Source of the DNA: Dromiciops gliroides
Lineage: Eukaryota; Chordata; Mammalia; Microbiotheria; Microbiotheriidae
Direction of reading: 5' to 3'
Assembly (NCBI RefSeq): GCF_019393635.1
Contig: NC_057861.1
Span: 153,653,544 to 153,717,543, forward strand
DNA: 64,000 nt
Shown: piece after piece, positions 1 to 11,749 of the stretch
How positions within the stretch are numbered: position 1 is the stretch's first letter
How the letters are laid out: each line of letters starts with the position of its first letter
The notes under the pieces: generated by a model
Told to the model about the DNA's origin: nothing
Databases searched by the model: none
What the model saw: the letters and a program-made list of their open reading frames with translations, nothing else
Program-made: the position numbers and the translations under genes

Positions 1-180
1 GCAGACTGGAAATGTAGGAGGGGACTAGATTATAAAGATCCTTGAATGCCAAACAGAGCATTTTGTATGTGATTCTGGAGGTGATAGGGAACCACTAAAG
101 TTTATTGAATGAGGGGTGAAGAGGCAGGGTGTGACTTGTTCACTGCTGATCTTTAGGAATACTAGTTTGACAGTTGAGTA
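1..180 (-). repeat. L2 LINE fragment, antisense
   Basis: Reads as the reverse complement of the L2 3' coding/UTR region (motif AATGCCAAACAGAGCATTTT, then GGTGATAGGGAACCACT). Truncated by the window edge. 181-322 shows nothing recognisable. Confidence 0.75.
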
Positions 181-322
181 GAAGATGAATTAGAGTAGGG
201 AGAGTCCCCTCCACCCACACAGACCATCTACACCTTTCATTCTCTGCGATTCTTTTCCCAGTCCACAAATAAATCCTCCACTGGGGGGAAACATCCAAAG
301 TGCTGAGAACCTCCCTCTATAT

Positions 323-507
323 CAAAGCTTCTTAAACTGTGGGTTGGAACCCCACATGGGGTCATGTAACTTAATGTTGGGGTCACAAAAAATTTGACAA
401 CAATAAAAGGTTATGTATACCTATTTTGTAAACCTATATACCCAGGGTCATGTAAAAAATTCTCAGGCAAAAAGGGGTCATGAGTGGAAAGAATTTAAGA
501 AGTACTG
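323..507 (+). mobile_element. Short non-autonomous hAT-type DNA transposon
   Basis: 185 bp with terminal inverted repeats (CAAAGCTTCTTAAA at the left; CAGTACTTCTTAAA when the right end is reversed). Flanked by an 8-bp target duplication, CTCTATAT at 315-322 and CTCTAGAT at 508-515 (7/8). 8-bp duplications and CA...TG ends are hAT hallmarks. A sister copy lies at 61942-62119 in the opposite orientation. Confidence 0.85.
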
Positions 508-829
508 CTCTAGATTTCTTGACATTATATGAATATAAATGGGATGGGCTATGCACTTCCAATCCTTTACTCTCTTTTACATGACCAATCTGCCTTCTTT
601 TTCCTCTACCACACACATTCTTTGAAAGTTGTTAGGGTTCCACGTGGCCATGTAGTACAACCTATATATGAAAGAAATTCCCACTTTAACATACCTGACA
701 AGTGATTGCCCAGCCTCTACTTGAAGATATCCAGAGGGGGAACCCACTACCTATCTTGTCAATCAATTCCACTTTGGGACAGCTCTAATTATAAGGGAGT
801 TTTTTTCCTGGCATTGGGCTTAAATTTGC

Positions 830-1482
830 CACTTTGCAACTTCAACCCATTGGTTCCAGTTGCCAAAATGATATTCCTAAAGCACAAGTCTGTCTGTGTC
901 AATCACTATTCAAAAGGTGGTTCCCTATTTCCTCTAAGAGCAAATATAAACTCCTCTTTGAAATTTGAAGCGCATCACAGTCTGACGCCATCCAGCTGAC
1001 CTTTCAAGACTTAGAAGATATTATATCCCTTTATGAATTCTGTGGTCTAATCAAATTGACCTTCTTGCTGTTCCTCACATATGACATTCTATCTGCTGTC
1101 TCCATAACTTTGTATGGGCTGTGTCCCATGCCAGTAATGCACTCCTTCCCAATCTACACTTCTTTTCATTTCATTTTATTTTATTTTTATTTTATTTATT
1201 TATTTTTTATTGAATTTTATTTTCCAAAATATATTTAAAAACAAATTTTAACATCAATTTTTTTTAATTTGTGTTCCAACTTCTCCCAATCTACACTTCT
1301 TAAGAAAAATTGCTTTCTTCAAAGCACAGGTCATGCACGACCTCCTACATGAGACTGTTCCTGATTCCTCCAGCCTAGAGCCTCTCTTCCTTCCTCCCAA
1401 ATTGCCTTGTATTCATTTTGTAGTTACCTGTGTATATGCTGATTCCCCTGACATCACCACCCCCAAAAAATTTCCTTGATGG
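830..1482 (+). repeat. L2 LINE 3' region, left part
   Basis: Diverged L2: CCTAAAGCACAAGTCTG near 875, then a 3' UTR-like stretch 1300-1482. It is interrupted by a short LINE-tail insertion (1165-1283) and an LTR element (1483-2145). It resumes at 2146 and ends near 2238. 516-829 shows nothing recognisable. Confidence 0.7.
1165..1283 (-). mobile_element. Short LINE-tail-like retroinsertion
   Basis: A T/A-rich insert inside the L2, flanked by an 18-bp perfect duplication (TCCCAATCTACACTTCTT at 1147-1164 and 1284-1301). The reverse strand ends in an A-rich tail after TTTTGGAAAATAAAATTC, a motif that recurs antisense at about 12460-12480. It is most likely a 5'-truncated retrotransposition product. 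Confidence 0.75.
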
Positions 1483-2145
1483 TGTGAGATTAAAATTGGA
1501 TATTAGATCATAAATCTCCCCTACTTAACCTTTCCCTTAATTTATCTCCCAGACTAGTAAATGGAAGAAGCTTCTGGTTTTCTAGATAGAGCCTTTATTG
1601 TATGGCAGTCACAAGGTGATGTTGATTAGAAGCATAGGAAAGTAGAAATACAATACAAATCGTCTTAAGTCTAGGCTTAGTCTATATTCTGTATAAAACT
1701 CACCAAAACCGAAGGCCACTTTTGGGGAGAGAGACCGAGTCAAGCGCGTGCTGTTAACCGAGAGCCAGGCCAAGTCAAACTCCAGTCCACGTCTGTCTGT
1801 GCAGCGCAGCCAGGAGACCAGCGGAACAGAAAAAAGCCGCCACTTCTGTTCTCTCCTTGCCTTTTAAGCTCGCACCTCGGAAGTCAGAAGTCGAGTGCTC
1901 AGCAGGCAATGCTGTTGGTCTCCTCCCCAAAACGGTGGTCCTAAAAAAAACCAAAAACTGGCGTCTCTCCATTATCTAACCGACTGTTAAAACTTTTTAC
2001 CACATTCCCCCCTTTTGTTCCTCAAGAAACAAAATATTTCCTTGATGGAACAGTAAAAAGAATATAATAACTATTGCTAACTAATAATATGTGAACAACA
2101 ATATAGAAAAGGAAGAGAGGAAAGTGAGATAATGGAGAGACGCCA
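1483..2145 (-). mobile_element. Fossil LTR retroelement fragment (class I-like), odd right end
   Basis: A 522-bp LTR (1483-2004, TG...CA) is followed by a purine tract (as read on the minus strand) and about 120 bp of internal 3' sequence. That internal sequence is very like the element at 57103-60854. The right end (2128-2145) is an 18-bp inverted copy of LTR positions 1959-1976. A 4-bp duplication, ATGG, flanks the whole (1479-1482 and 2146-2149). It sits inside an L2. It is incomplete and older than the 57-kb copy. Confidence 0.75.
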
Positions 2146-2238
2146 ATGGAAAGCACTATTTGGTTTTTTTTATCTTTGTATTCCTAGAATCTAAAATAGT
2201 GTCTGGCACATAGTAGGTGTTTAATAAGTGCCTTTAGG
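2146..2238 (+). repeat. L2 LINE 3' end, right part
   Basis: Continuation of the L2 split by the LTR element. It ends with the typical CTGGCACATAGTAGGTGTTT and AATAAGTGCCT. Confidence 0.8.
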
Positions 2239-2490
2239 ACAGCTAGGTGGCACAGTGGACAGAGAGAAGGGACTGGAACCAGGAAGACCCTGAATTCAAA
2301 TCTGGCCTCAGATACTTACTAGCAATGTAACCCTGGGCAAGTCACTTAGCCATGCTTGCCTCAGTTTCCTCATCTGTAAAATGAGCTGAAGGAGGAAATG
2401 GCAAACTACTCCAGTATCTTTGCCCAGAAAACCCCAAATGAGGACATGAAGAGTCAGACACAACTTAAAGAACTGAACAACAGTAACAAT
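2239..2490 (+). mobile_element. Mar-1-type CORE-SINE
   Basis: tRNA-like head, CORE block (ACCCTGGGCAAGTCACTTAG) and a BovB/RTE-like tail (GGAAATGGCAAACTACTCCA). Flanked by a 13-bp near-duplication, (A/G)TGCCTTTAGG, on both sides. Confidence 0.85.
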
Positions 2491-2679
2491 AAATGCCTTT
2501 AGGTGGTTTGCACATCTTATCAAACATCCTAGTCATTTATCATTGAGATAATAATAAAAAAACTTTCCTTTAGCAAATAAAACTTTCATTTTACATATTC
2601 AAGGACAGCACGATCCATTGAAAAGAAGACTGGCTCTGGACTGAAAAAGCTTGGTTAAATCTCACTTCTGATATTTACT

Positions 2680-3080
2680 GGCAGCTATATGGCACAGTAG
2701 ATGGAACACAGGACCTGGAGTAAGGAAGACCTGAGTCAAATCCAGCCTCAGATATAGCTGTGTGACTCTGGGCAAGTCATTTAACCCCTGTCTGTCTCCG
2801 TTTCCTCAACTATAAAATGGAATATAATAACAGCACCTACATCATAGGGTTGTCCAGTAGGCCATATATAAATATGTATTCCTTTCCTCCTTCTCCTCCT
2901 ACCTGTGTGGCCTTGAGTAAGTCCCTTTAACTTTCTGCTACTAAATTTCATCTATTTTAAAATGAAAGAGTCTGCTTAACCTCTAAAGTCCTTTCTGGTT
3001 ATAAATCTATGAAACTATTATCTCATTTGATCTTACCACCTTTTGAGATAGTCAGGACACATATTATTATTCCCATTACA
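2680..3080 (+). repeat. MIR/THER1-type CORE-SINE copies
   Basis: Two sense-strand copies (about 2680-2875 and 2895-3020) recognisable by the CORE block GTGACTCTGGGCAAGTCATT and TCCTCAACTATAAAATGG. They are followed by a MIR-like segment that stops near 3080 and resumes antisense-style at about 3515-3640. Confidence 0.7.
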
Positions 3081-3084
3081 TGGA

Positions 3085-3515
3085 TTATAGAATATTAATA
3101 TTCCATTGATGTCGCCAGGAATGTGATACAATGACTTCTGAAGACCTAAATAAACATGAGGACCACACCAAGAGCAACGATGGGTATGCTCTGGCTTCAA
3201 CATAGAGCTCAGAAGGACAATGGAAGAAGAATAAGAGTTGTAAAATGCCATCAAAAATTGTATGATAGGAAGAAAAGACCATGTTTGGTCATGGAGCAAA
3301 AAGAGATGATGACAGAGGAAGAGCTTTCTCTGCTACCCTGGAAATGTCAGGAGAAATCAAGGAAAGCTTCTAGAACATTAGGTGGCAAATTTATGGAAGG
3401 ACATTGACAAGATGGCAGGGATGAGCAGATATGAATGCATTATGATCTGCATCATTTGAAGGGATGCCCAATTCAAGATCACCAATTCACTGGAAAATTG
3501 AGTACTGAACATTTC
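3085..3515. other. Unrecognised insertion splitting a MIR
   Basis: About 430 bp matching no family I recognise. The MIR reading ...TTATTCCCATTACA on the left resumes as ...TTCAGAGAAGAAAGCGGAGG on the right. A + strand open frame of 83 codons (3156-3407) has no recognisable domain and is probably incidental. Confidence 0.4.
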
Positions 3516-3639
3516 AGAGAAGAAAGCGGAGGCTCAGAGACCTCAAGGGACTTGCCCAAAGTCACACAACTAGTAAGTTTAATATCTAGGTCTTGAATGT
3601 AGATCTTATTTCAAGACCAAAGATCATTCCATTCAACTC

Positions 3640-4440
3640 CTCTCTCTGTATCCATCCCTATTTGTCCATTCCCCCTCTTAAAACATGGCTTATGGAAGTG
3701 AACACAATGCTCCAGATGGTTCTGACCAGTGATCAAGGTGCAATATGGATAAATCTATGCACACCCCTTCCTACAAATGGAAAAACAATTCGAATAACAG
3801 GCCCTTAATGATTGTGGATCAGCCCTATAATCTTTGAAACTGAATGGTACAGTGCTGCAAGCAACTAAATGGTCTCCCCATGGCAGAATCAGTACACCTG
3901 CCTAAGCACCCCCACTATTGGTGAAGGAGCAATGCACTGGAGATAGGCTGGGCCATTACATTCTTCTAGAAGCAATAACATTTTAAAAACTTTAAGAGCT
4001 TTCTTTTCTGAATGGAAGCTAGGTGTTCATTGAACCTAGGAAGTTTCCCTCCAGCTTTTCACTTAGCATAGCAAGTAGAAACATGGTAACTTAAATAGAC
4101 ATGGAAATATGGTAATTGAGTAACAAGAAAATAAGAAATGAGGTTTAGTTACTCCAGTGGGGTTTTTTGCATATAAATGTCTTCTGTTTTTATGACATTG
4201 GGGCATGAACCCATTCACCTTAATGTTTTAAGTCATACAAATGCTGGGATTCTAGTGCTGATTTTAGAAATGCCAATCTTATGGAAAAATCTTTCTCATT
4301 CATTCTCATTCTCCTGTTATCTCTATCTGCCTAACTCTTTTTATATCTGAATACTTGCCTAGAGGTGGTAAACGTGAATGGTTACACACTATGGGACTGG
4401 TATAAAATTTTAAATAATATTTGTATATTGCTTTTTAAGA
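3640..4440. other. No recognisable feature
   Basis: AT-rich sequence without a recognised repeat or gene. A diverged antisense MIR follows at about 4440-4600. Confidence 0.5.
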
Positions 4441-4774
4441 ACAATTCTGTAAAGAAAGTCATAAACATATTTATGTCCCCATTTTATGGGTAAAGAAACA
4501 GATACAGAAAGTCAAAGTGACTTGGTCAGAATCACATGCTTAGTGGAAAATCCAGGATATCAATTCAGGTCATTAAAGTTTAAGACCAGTGTTCTTTTCA
4601 CTACCCTCCACACCCTCTTCCCAACAAGTACTATATAATAGGGTAAGAAAGAGATTTTTTTTCCTAAAGCCACAACACATACAAATGGATATATCTTTAT
4701 AATATGTTCAAAATATTCACAATTTTTACTTGCCTCATGAAATAAGTAGTTCTAAGAGTGATCCCTAACCAACT

Positions 4775-4905
4775 TATTTTTTTTTTTGGTTGGGGCAATT
4801 AGGGTTAAGTGACTTGCCCAGGATCACACAGCTAGTAAGTGTCAAGTGTCTGAGGCTGGATTTGATCTCAGGCCCTCCTGAATCTAGGGCTGGTGCTAAA
4901 CCAAC
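4775..4905 (-). mobile_element. tRNA-derived CORE-SINE, antisense
   Basis: T-run, then the reverse complement of the CORE block (GGTTAAGTGACTTGCCCAGG) and part of the tRNA-like head. Flanked by CCAAC(T/C)TATT duplications. Confidence 0.85.
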
Positions 4906-5059
4906 CTATTAGTAGAGGGATGTATTTGAAATGTCACTCTAAAGAAATTAATCAGAGGGCAGAAACACCAGCAAGATTTTTAAAAAACAATTTAAAATCA
5001 AATATTATATTGCATTGCAACAATTCTAAAGTTTCTAAGGGTAAAATTTTATTCTGTAA

Positions 5060-5625
5060 AAGTAGGACTGTGTAATAGATAAAAATGCTAGACCTAGATT
5101 CAGGTCTTGCCTCCTATAGTTACTAGCAAATCTTTCAACCTTCCTGAGATCAGTTCCTCATCTGAAAATGAAAATAAGATGCTTGTAGTACCTACTCCAC
5201 AGGGTTGCTCTAGATAAAATTCTATGCAAATAACACCTATCATTATTGTTATTATTATTACTGGATAGGCTATAATAGATCATTTCATGAAAAAAAGTTA
5301 TTGGAATTTGTAGAAATGCACATTTCCTCTTCAGCAATTGGTACAACCCAGAAGTCTCATTTTCTTCATTGATGTATTACCCACATTTGTCCCAGAACTG
5401 TAATAGGCTAGACATTATTAGTTTTATAATATCGTGGAAAGAGCACTGACTACATTCAGGGGACCTGTGTTCAAATCCAACCCATTATGCTGAATACCTG
5501 TAAAACCTTAGACAAATCATTTAGCCTCAATTTATTCATCTGTAAAATGAGGAAATTAGACAAGAAAGTCAATGAACTCTCTTTCAGCTTTAGATCCATG
5601 CTCTTATTCCATAATCATTTGTCTC
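5060..5625 (+). repeat. Two MIR-type CORE-SINE copies
   Basis: Copies at about 5060-5235 and 5430-5620, with heads like GGAAAGAGCACTGACTAC and tails CATCTGTAAAATGAGGAAAT. Confidence 0.7.
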
Positions 5626-5639
5626 TTATTTTTTTTTTT

Positions 5640-6780
5640 GGCATTCATTTTAGATGGAACATGTGCTATCCTAGATGTATGAAGATGAGATTATTGGATC
5701 AGTAGAGTTGTTTTTTCCAGTGAGGTTAATGACTTTATAATCTTTTGCTTATACTTTCTGATGACCAAAGGCACCTATTTGTGAAATGACTGCCTGTTAT
5801 ATGGGATGTCATTGGTAATCATGAAGTTATTTTCTGGCAGAAGCTAATGAGCCTGCACAGACACAGAACCCACAACATTGGCTTCCTTAGCACTATAGTC
5901 TAACCTTCTGAACTAGATAATTCTCTTTTGGTCTCCTAAAAGCTTCACCCTTTTGCCATTAAACAAAAGTGTTCATTATAAATTTTGAATGATGTCAGAG
6001 AACTACCACAAAATTTGGTCTACATACTCACTGACAAAATGAACCCTCCTTTGCATCTGTGAGAAACAACCAAACACCAATAACCTTTGTTGGTGACACA
6101 AGGCAATGTCTCTTTCAAGTGTGGACAATTGTGCTAATTAAAAAGTGGCAGAAACAAGAACAGTTGTGAGAGAATACTGAAAAATTAGCCCCACAGAGAA
6201 AAGATACTCAGATTAAAGATAGCCAAAATGTCCTGTTTCTCAGCATCTAATTTACTTATAATTAACATGAGGAAAACCTGAATCCCTATAACTATTTGGT
6301 GACTTTAGGGAGAAATGTATGTTGTCAAGCTATGGCTTAGCTGGAAAAAATGTTGGTTTGGGGTTTTATTACCATATGACAAAGCTGAGGCATCTCACTG
6401 AAGAGACCCTGGTTTGGAGCAGTGGAGTAGCTTAAGCAAGGTCTCAGAGCTGAGAGGTCAGGATAATTCAAAAAAGTTGACCACAGAATAGAGCTGATCT
6501 CAGGGTAGACCTCCACTCTGGTCCAGGAAGACACCTCAGAGCATTCCATACCACTGGCTTCTTGGAGGAAGGAAATGGAAAAGGAAAGACTTTACCTTTC
6601 CCTGCACTGCCACCTACTTTAGACTGAATAATGGACTGAGACATGGAAACTCCTTAGAACCAATCCAAGGATGTAAATCGTTATAAGGAATTGCTCTTTG
6701 GAAAAGGAAAGGGTAGGATACAGAGGAAATTTAAGTGGTGTAAAGAGCAAAAGATATCAATAAAATTTATTTTTAAGAGT
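5640..6780. other. No recognisable feature
   Basis: AT-rich unique or very diverged sequence. Short open frames here show no known domain. Confidence 0.5.
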
Positions 6781-6786
6781 TAATGG

Positions 6787-6925
6787 GGAGGTGGCACAGT
6801 GGATAGAGCACCAGCCCTGGAGTCAGGAGGACCTGAGTTCAAATCCAGCCTCAGACACTTGACACTTACTAGCTGTGTGACCCTGGGCAATTCACTTAAC
6901 CCTCATTGCCCCCCCCCCAAAAAAA
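6787..6925 (+). mobile_element. tRNA-derived CORE-SINE
   Basis: Young-type copy with B-box-like GAGTTCAAATCC, CORE block, C-run and A-tail. Duplication AAGAGTTAATGG on both sides. Confidence 0.92.
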
Positions 6926-7204
6926 AGAGTTAATGGAGTTCTTAGCTGATTTGTCAAAGATAAAGGACATTAGAGGGCCCTCACAATGTACAGTGTGCAG
7001 GTAGCCGCCCCAACAGTGTTACCAATAAAGCACTTAGAGTTATCATAGTGGCTGCCTACCCTGTGAATGCTCAAACTGCTAGAATATGAGTGTAGGTTAG
7101 ATAAGGAAGTCAACCCTGAGAGATACTGAAGGGAGGTCAGGTCCATACAAGTGCTACTACTATACACAATATGATCTTTATAAATTCACATTTTAGGAAG
7201 GAAA

Positions 7205-7620
7205 GTACCAATCAGCAGAGGTACTGTGGTACAGAGATCAAAAAAAAAAAGTAGAGCTTTTGGAGTCAGAGGACTTGGGTTCAATTCTTACTTCTGTATC
7301 CTTGGAAAAGTCACTCTGTGCCTCAATTTCCTTATCAGTAAAATAAATGTTTTAGACTATATAGTCTTTGATGTCCCTTCTTGCTTTAAATCTATGATCC
7401 TTAAACTATGGTAGTTAACATTTCTATAGAGCTAAAATTTACAAAGTGCTTTATATGCCTCCTGTGAGCTTCACAACAAATTTGTGGGTGAGCTATCCCT
7501 GGTATTATCACCATTTTGCAAGTGAGGAAACTGAGGATCAGAAGTATTAAGTGATTTATTCATTATTAAATAATTAACAAATTTCAGTGTCTTTTGGATA
7601 CCAAATTCAACTTTCTAACT
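7205..7620. repeat. MIR-type copies (sense, then antisense)
   Basis: A sense MIR (about 7205-7395) abuts an antisense MIR-related copy (about 7400-7610) with GTGCTTTATATGCCTCC and CAAGTGAGGAAACTGAGG. Confidence 0.65.
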
Positions 7621-8059
7621 AACACAGATGGCTAAAGCGGATTAAGACTTCTAAACTTCTTGAGTCAACATCAATATTATTTTAAGTGTAATTTCTGCAA
7701 TATTTTCCAAATCTGGGGAATGACATGATATTTTAATTATCTGATGTTTATTGATTCCACAAAATCCTATATTTTTATAATGATAGTCTCTTGTTATATA
7801 AATACTACCTATTCTAGCTATTATTTGATTATCTATCCTTCTACCCATACCCATTAATTTAACTTTGGGTTTGTCCCTAGGGTATATATACCCAATCTCA
7901 TGTTTGGAAGGTAAGTAAATCAATCATCACTTTGTCCTCCATAATGAGCCAAGCCTCAGATTAAGGTCTTTTTCCATCCAACCTCTAGTCCTTGCTCTGA
8001 CTCTTACTCTACCTAGCTACCAGACCAGGCTAAGGGCCTCAACAATGCAGGTCTCATGA

Positions 8060-8200
8060 AAGGCAGTGAAGCATGGTGGAGAGGCAGTCGGTCTAAAAGC
8101 CAAGACCAGGGTTCAAGTCCTGCCTTTAATAGGGCTTGGCTGCATGACCCTGGGAAGATCACCTAACTTCTCAGGGCTCTAGGCAATTCTCTGAGAACAA
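8060..8200 (+). repeat. MIR-type CORE-SINE
   Basis: Diverged head and CORE block (GCATGACCCTGGGAAGATCA). The 7620-8060 stretch shows nothing recognisable. Confidence 0.6.
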
Positions 8201-8629
8201 CAAAGAATGTGCCAATTTTTGGTCAAAGGAATTTTCTCACCTGGGGGTTCCCTTTACCAATGAAATCATAGGTCCAGGCCCCATCCCAATCCACCTTTTT
8301 CATTGGAAAGGATATGAAAGTTTAATGACCTATGGTTAACAAACTTACTTCCACATATAAGTGTCTTGTGACTCAAAGTAATAGGCTTCCTAGGCAAAAG
8401 TTACCTTCTTGTGCTGCTACCTACCTGCTCCTTCATACTTTTCCATATCAGCTTTACACATCCCATCTGCTTGACAACACCCATTCCTCTATGTATTTGC
8501 TTGTTTTCATTGCCTTTAGGAACTAGCTCCTTCAGCCATACCTTCTTCCTCAATAATTTTCAATTGCTCTTTATCCAATTGTCCTTCCTTTACAGGTACA
8601 ACATACTTATATCCCTCTATTCCTTATAA

Positions 8630-9190
8630 AACTTTAATTCTACCATCCCTCAAACTGTCATCCAACTCCTCCTTTTCAAAGCCAAACTTCTAGAAAAAAA
8701 ATTTACACTACTTGCTTCCACTTTATACCACTCACATTTCAAATCTCTTGAAACCAGGCACCCTCCACATTTGACTGAAACTGTTCTAAGATCACCAGTG
8801 ATCTCAATATTGCTAAATCCAATTATCTTTTCATCTCCTCATTCTGATTTCATTAAAGCATTTTATACACTGTACACCACCTCCTCCTTCTGTGTACTCT
8901 CTCCTCCTTGGTTTTCATGATACTTTTGACATTGAAAGGGTTCTTTTTCATTCCTGGCAAACCAATTCTTCTCAGTCTGTTTTATAGGCTCATCATCTCT
9001 GTCTTTGGCCCTCTAAAAGAGGGTCCTTCTTTATCTACACTCTCAACAACCATCAGGTCTCATGAATTCAATTATCATTTCTATACAAATGACTCACCTA
9101 GCTGCCTATCTAGATTATTTCTCCTAAATTCTAATCTACATCTCCAACTGCCTAATAGATGAATATCTCAACTTGGAGGCCCCCAAAGAA
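8630..9190 (+). repeat. L2 LINE internal (reverse transcriptase) fragment
   Basis: Matches the L2 coding region in order: CAACTCCTCCTTTTCAAAGC, a CTGTACACCAC segment corresponding to the DLSAAFDTVDH motif, and GAATTCAATTATCATTTCTA. It is heavily decayed and no intact frame remains. Confidence 0.7.
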
Positions 9191-9519
9191 TTTCAAACTC
9201 TTCTATGGTTCCTTTGTGAATAATCTGGAAATACATGGATGAAAATAGCACAGGACAAGAAGTTGTAGAAAGGTTTTAAGCTGCATCATGGAAGGCAGTG
9301 CCCATGGCAATTACATAACAAATTTTTAAAAATAATCATTCTAAACCTGACCTCAATCACTATGGCTTTGGAAGTGTCAAGAAAGCCAGCAAGGATTCCT
9401 TCCAAATCATAAATTATTAATCTTCATAGAATTTAGAGTGTAGTCTGTATGATGAAGCAAGTAGCAAAGATTTTCACTGTTTTTGCATTCATACAAATTA
9501 GTTTTCCCATTTTCAGTCA

Positions 9520-9960
9520 TTTGTTCAACAAATAATTATTGTGCATTATAATTTAAAGGAATTGTGTTTGGTACTAGAAAGGATTAACAAATGAATAATA
9601 CATACCCCCTGTCCTAAAAGGAGCTCTAGTCTAATAATGAGGATAAACAAGTACACAAATTATTATTATACAAAGTAGAATATAACAGGTGCCATGAAAG
9701 AGGCACACAAAAGTTCTACAAGTCATGTAAAGATTGTGATTGAATTATCAAATGTAAAGGAGGGAGAGGATAGTTTCAAGAAGGGAGAGGTCACAATAAA
9801 CTAGAGGAAGCAGGGGAAGCTTCTTCATGGTGGCATTTAAGATTTCACAAATGATGTGAAAAAGAGATAAGGTTTATTGTTAGTATAAGAAACAGGAATA
9901 AAGGTGGGAAGATGCATGGTGTATGTTCAAGAAACAGAACAGTTTATTTTGGTGACTTCA

Positions 9961-10005
<45 letters not shown>

Positions 10006-10240
10006 TGTGTGATTGAGATATGGGAGAATTTGAAGATATGGAAGAAGATGAAGATTCTTGAATTCCAAGCTAAAGAATTGAACTTCTTTTCATAGATGCT
10101 AGAGAACCCCCAAAGACTTTAAATAGTGGAGTGACATAATCATATTGCTGACTTAGGAACATTATTCTGGCTGTTCTATGTGTAGCCTTGAAGTGAGGAG
10201 AAGAACCTGGAGTTAGAAAGCCATTGCAAGATTGCAAAAT
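9520..10240 (-). repeat. L2 LINE fragment with TG microsatellite
   Basis: Antisense L2 (AGGAGCTCTAGTCTAATAAT and later segments). Interrupted by a (TG)n tract at 9963-10011. Confidence 0.6.
9963..10011 (+). repeat. (TG)n microsatellite
   Basis: About 24 TG units with one interruption. Confidence 0.95.
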
Positions 10241-10465
10241 TAAAATGAGCCTAATTTAAAAAAAAAACTTTCAGTGTTACCAACTAGGTTTAGTCATATT
10301 TCCCAGAAATAGAAATTGATGTGTCCTACCACTGTTACTCAAGAAAAATTATAGGACTTAGTGAATTAACATCAAATCAATACTGGTAAGATTTAATATT
10401 CCATTTGTACCTGTGCCATATCTAGTTTCATTGTAATTGAGATGGTCACCAAAGGTAATTGATAG

Positions 10466-10612
10466 GGGGCAGCTAGGTGGTGCAGCTAATAAAGCACCAG
10501 CCCTGGATTCAGGAGGACCTGAGTTCAAATCCAGCCTCAGACACTTGACAATTACTAGCTGTGACCCTGGGCAATCACTTAACCCTCATTGCCCCGCAAA
10601 AAAAAAAAAAGA
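10466..10612 (+). mobile_element. tRNA-derived CORE-SINE
   Basis: Full-length copy with A-tail. Duplication GTAATTGATAG on both sides. Confidence 0.92.
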
Positions 10613-10854
10613 GTAATTGATAGAAATAACTAGTTGGCCTCCTACTTTCAAAGGGAACATTAGCAACAAGTATCATTAAAAGTGAATATTTCATTTATGA
10701 TTTTTTCCTAAGTATTTGCCTTTATGCGAATCTTTCTTCCACTGATTGGTAACTTTACATTTCCTGAAATTTTCCTTGGGCTACTGTCTTATTAATGGCA
10801 TTTTCCAACTACAAGTCCACTTTTATCTTCAATAACCAAGTATCTGTCAATGCA

Positions 10855-11620
10855 ATATTCATTTACTTACTATGTACTATGTTCGATGCACTATTTTTAG
10901 CACCGAGAAAGATAGAAAAATATGGCATAGTTCCTATCTTCAAGGAATTTGCAGTCTAGTAATGGAATTAAGATATGATATAAAATTGAATTTTAATAAA
11001 ATAACAGGAGCACACACAATGCACTCTGATCATTCTGATCAAAAAAAAATGGGGACTTAGAGATGTCAGGGAGAGCTTCATATAGAAGGTGACATGTTTT
11101 TATACTTAAAATATTTAAACTCATTCTTGAAAGATGGACAGAATTCCAATAGATGAAGACTGGGAAAGAGGGATATTATAAGTATAACAAACTGTATAAT
11201 AAAGGGGTAGAAAGGTCGAAATATACCTGGAATAGTTTGGAGCTAGAAAAAAGTAAGGGGATATAGTATATGTTAATGCTGCAGAAGCCATCATGACACT
11301 TCTTAGCCATTTCCAAACCATGTCATCTTCATACTGGCCATCCTCCTTCTCCCCTTCCTACTGAAACCTGAACATATCCCCTACACCAGTGGTTCTAATA
11401 AATGAGCTTTCACCTTATTTCACACAGAATTAAACCACAATGCCACTTCCAAACCATATCCAATCCCCTTACCAGTTTCCTTTTATATGCTTTCTTGTTA
11501 GTTGTTTGAGGGCAAAGATGGTTTTGGTTTTGTTTTGTATCATGAAGACTTAGCACAATGCCTGGCACATAATCAATGCTTTCTTTAAAAATGCTTTTTC
11601 ATTCATTAATTTGAAAGGAA
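10855..11620. repeat. Two L2 fragments, antisense then sense
   Basis: About 10855-11250 is antisense (TTACTTACTATGTACTATG, CTTCAAGGAATTTGCAGTCT). About 11270-11620 is a sense 3' end (GAGGGCAAAGATGG, CACAATGCCTGGCACATAAT). Confidence 0.65.
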
Positions 11621-11749
11621 ACTGATATTAGATTGTGGGAGATCCTAAAGAGTATATCAAGCCAAGGAATTATGCCCTAATAAAGAAATCATGACCTATA
11701 CAAACCAAATTAGAAGTCATGGGAAGCTCTGTCAACAGTACTACTACAA

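Noticed and set aside
3156-3407. 83-codon open frame on the + strand
   Set aside because: Lysine-rich, with no known domain; lies in an unrecognised insertion. Too weak to call a gene.
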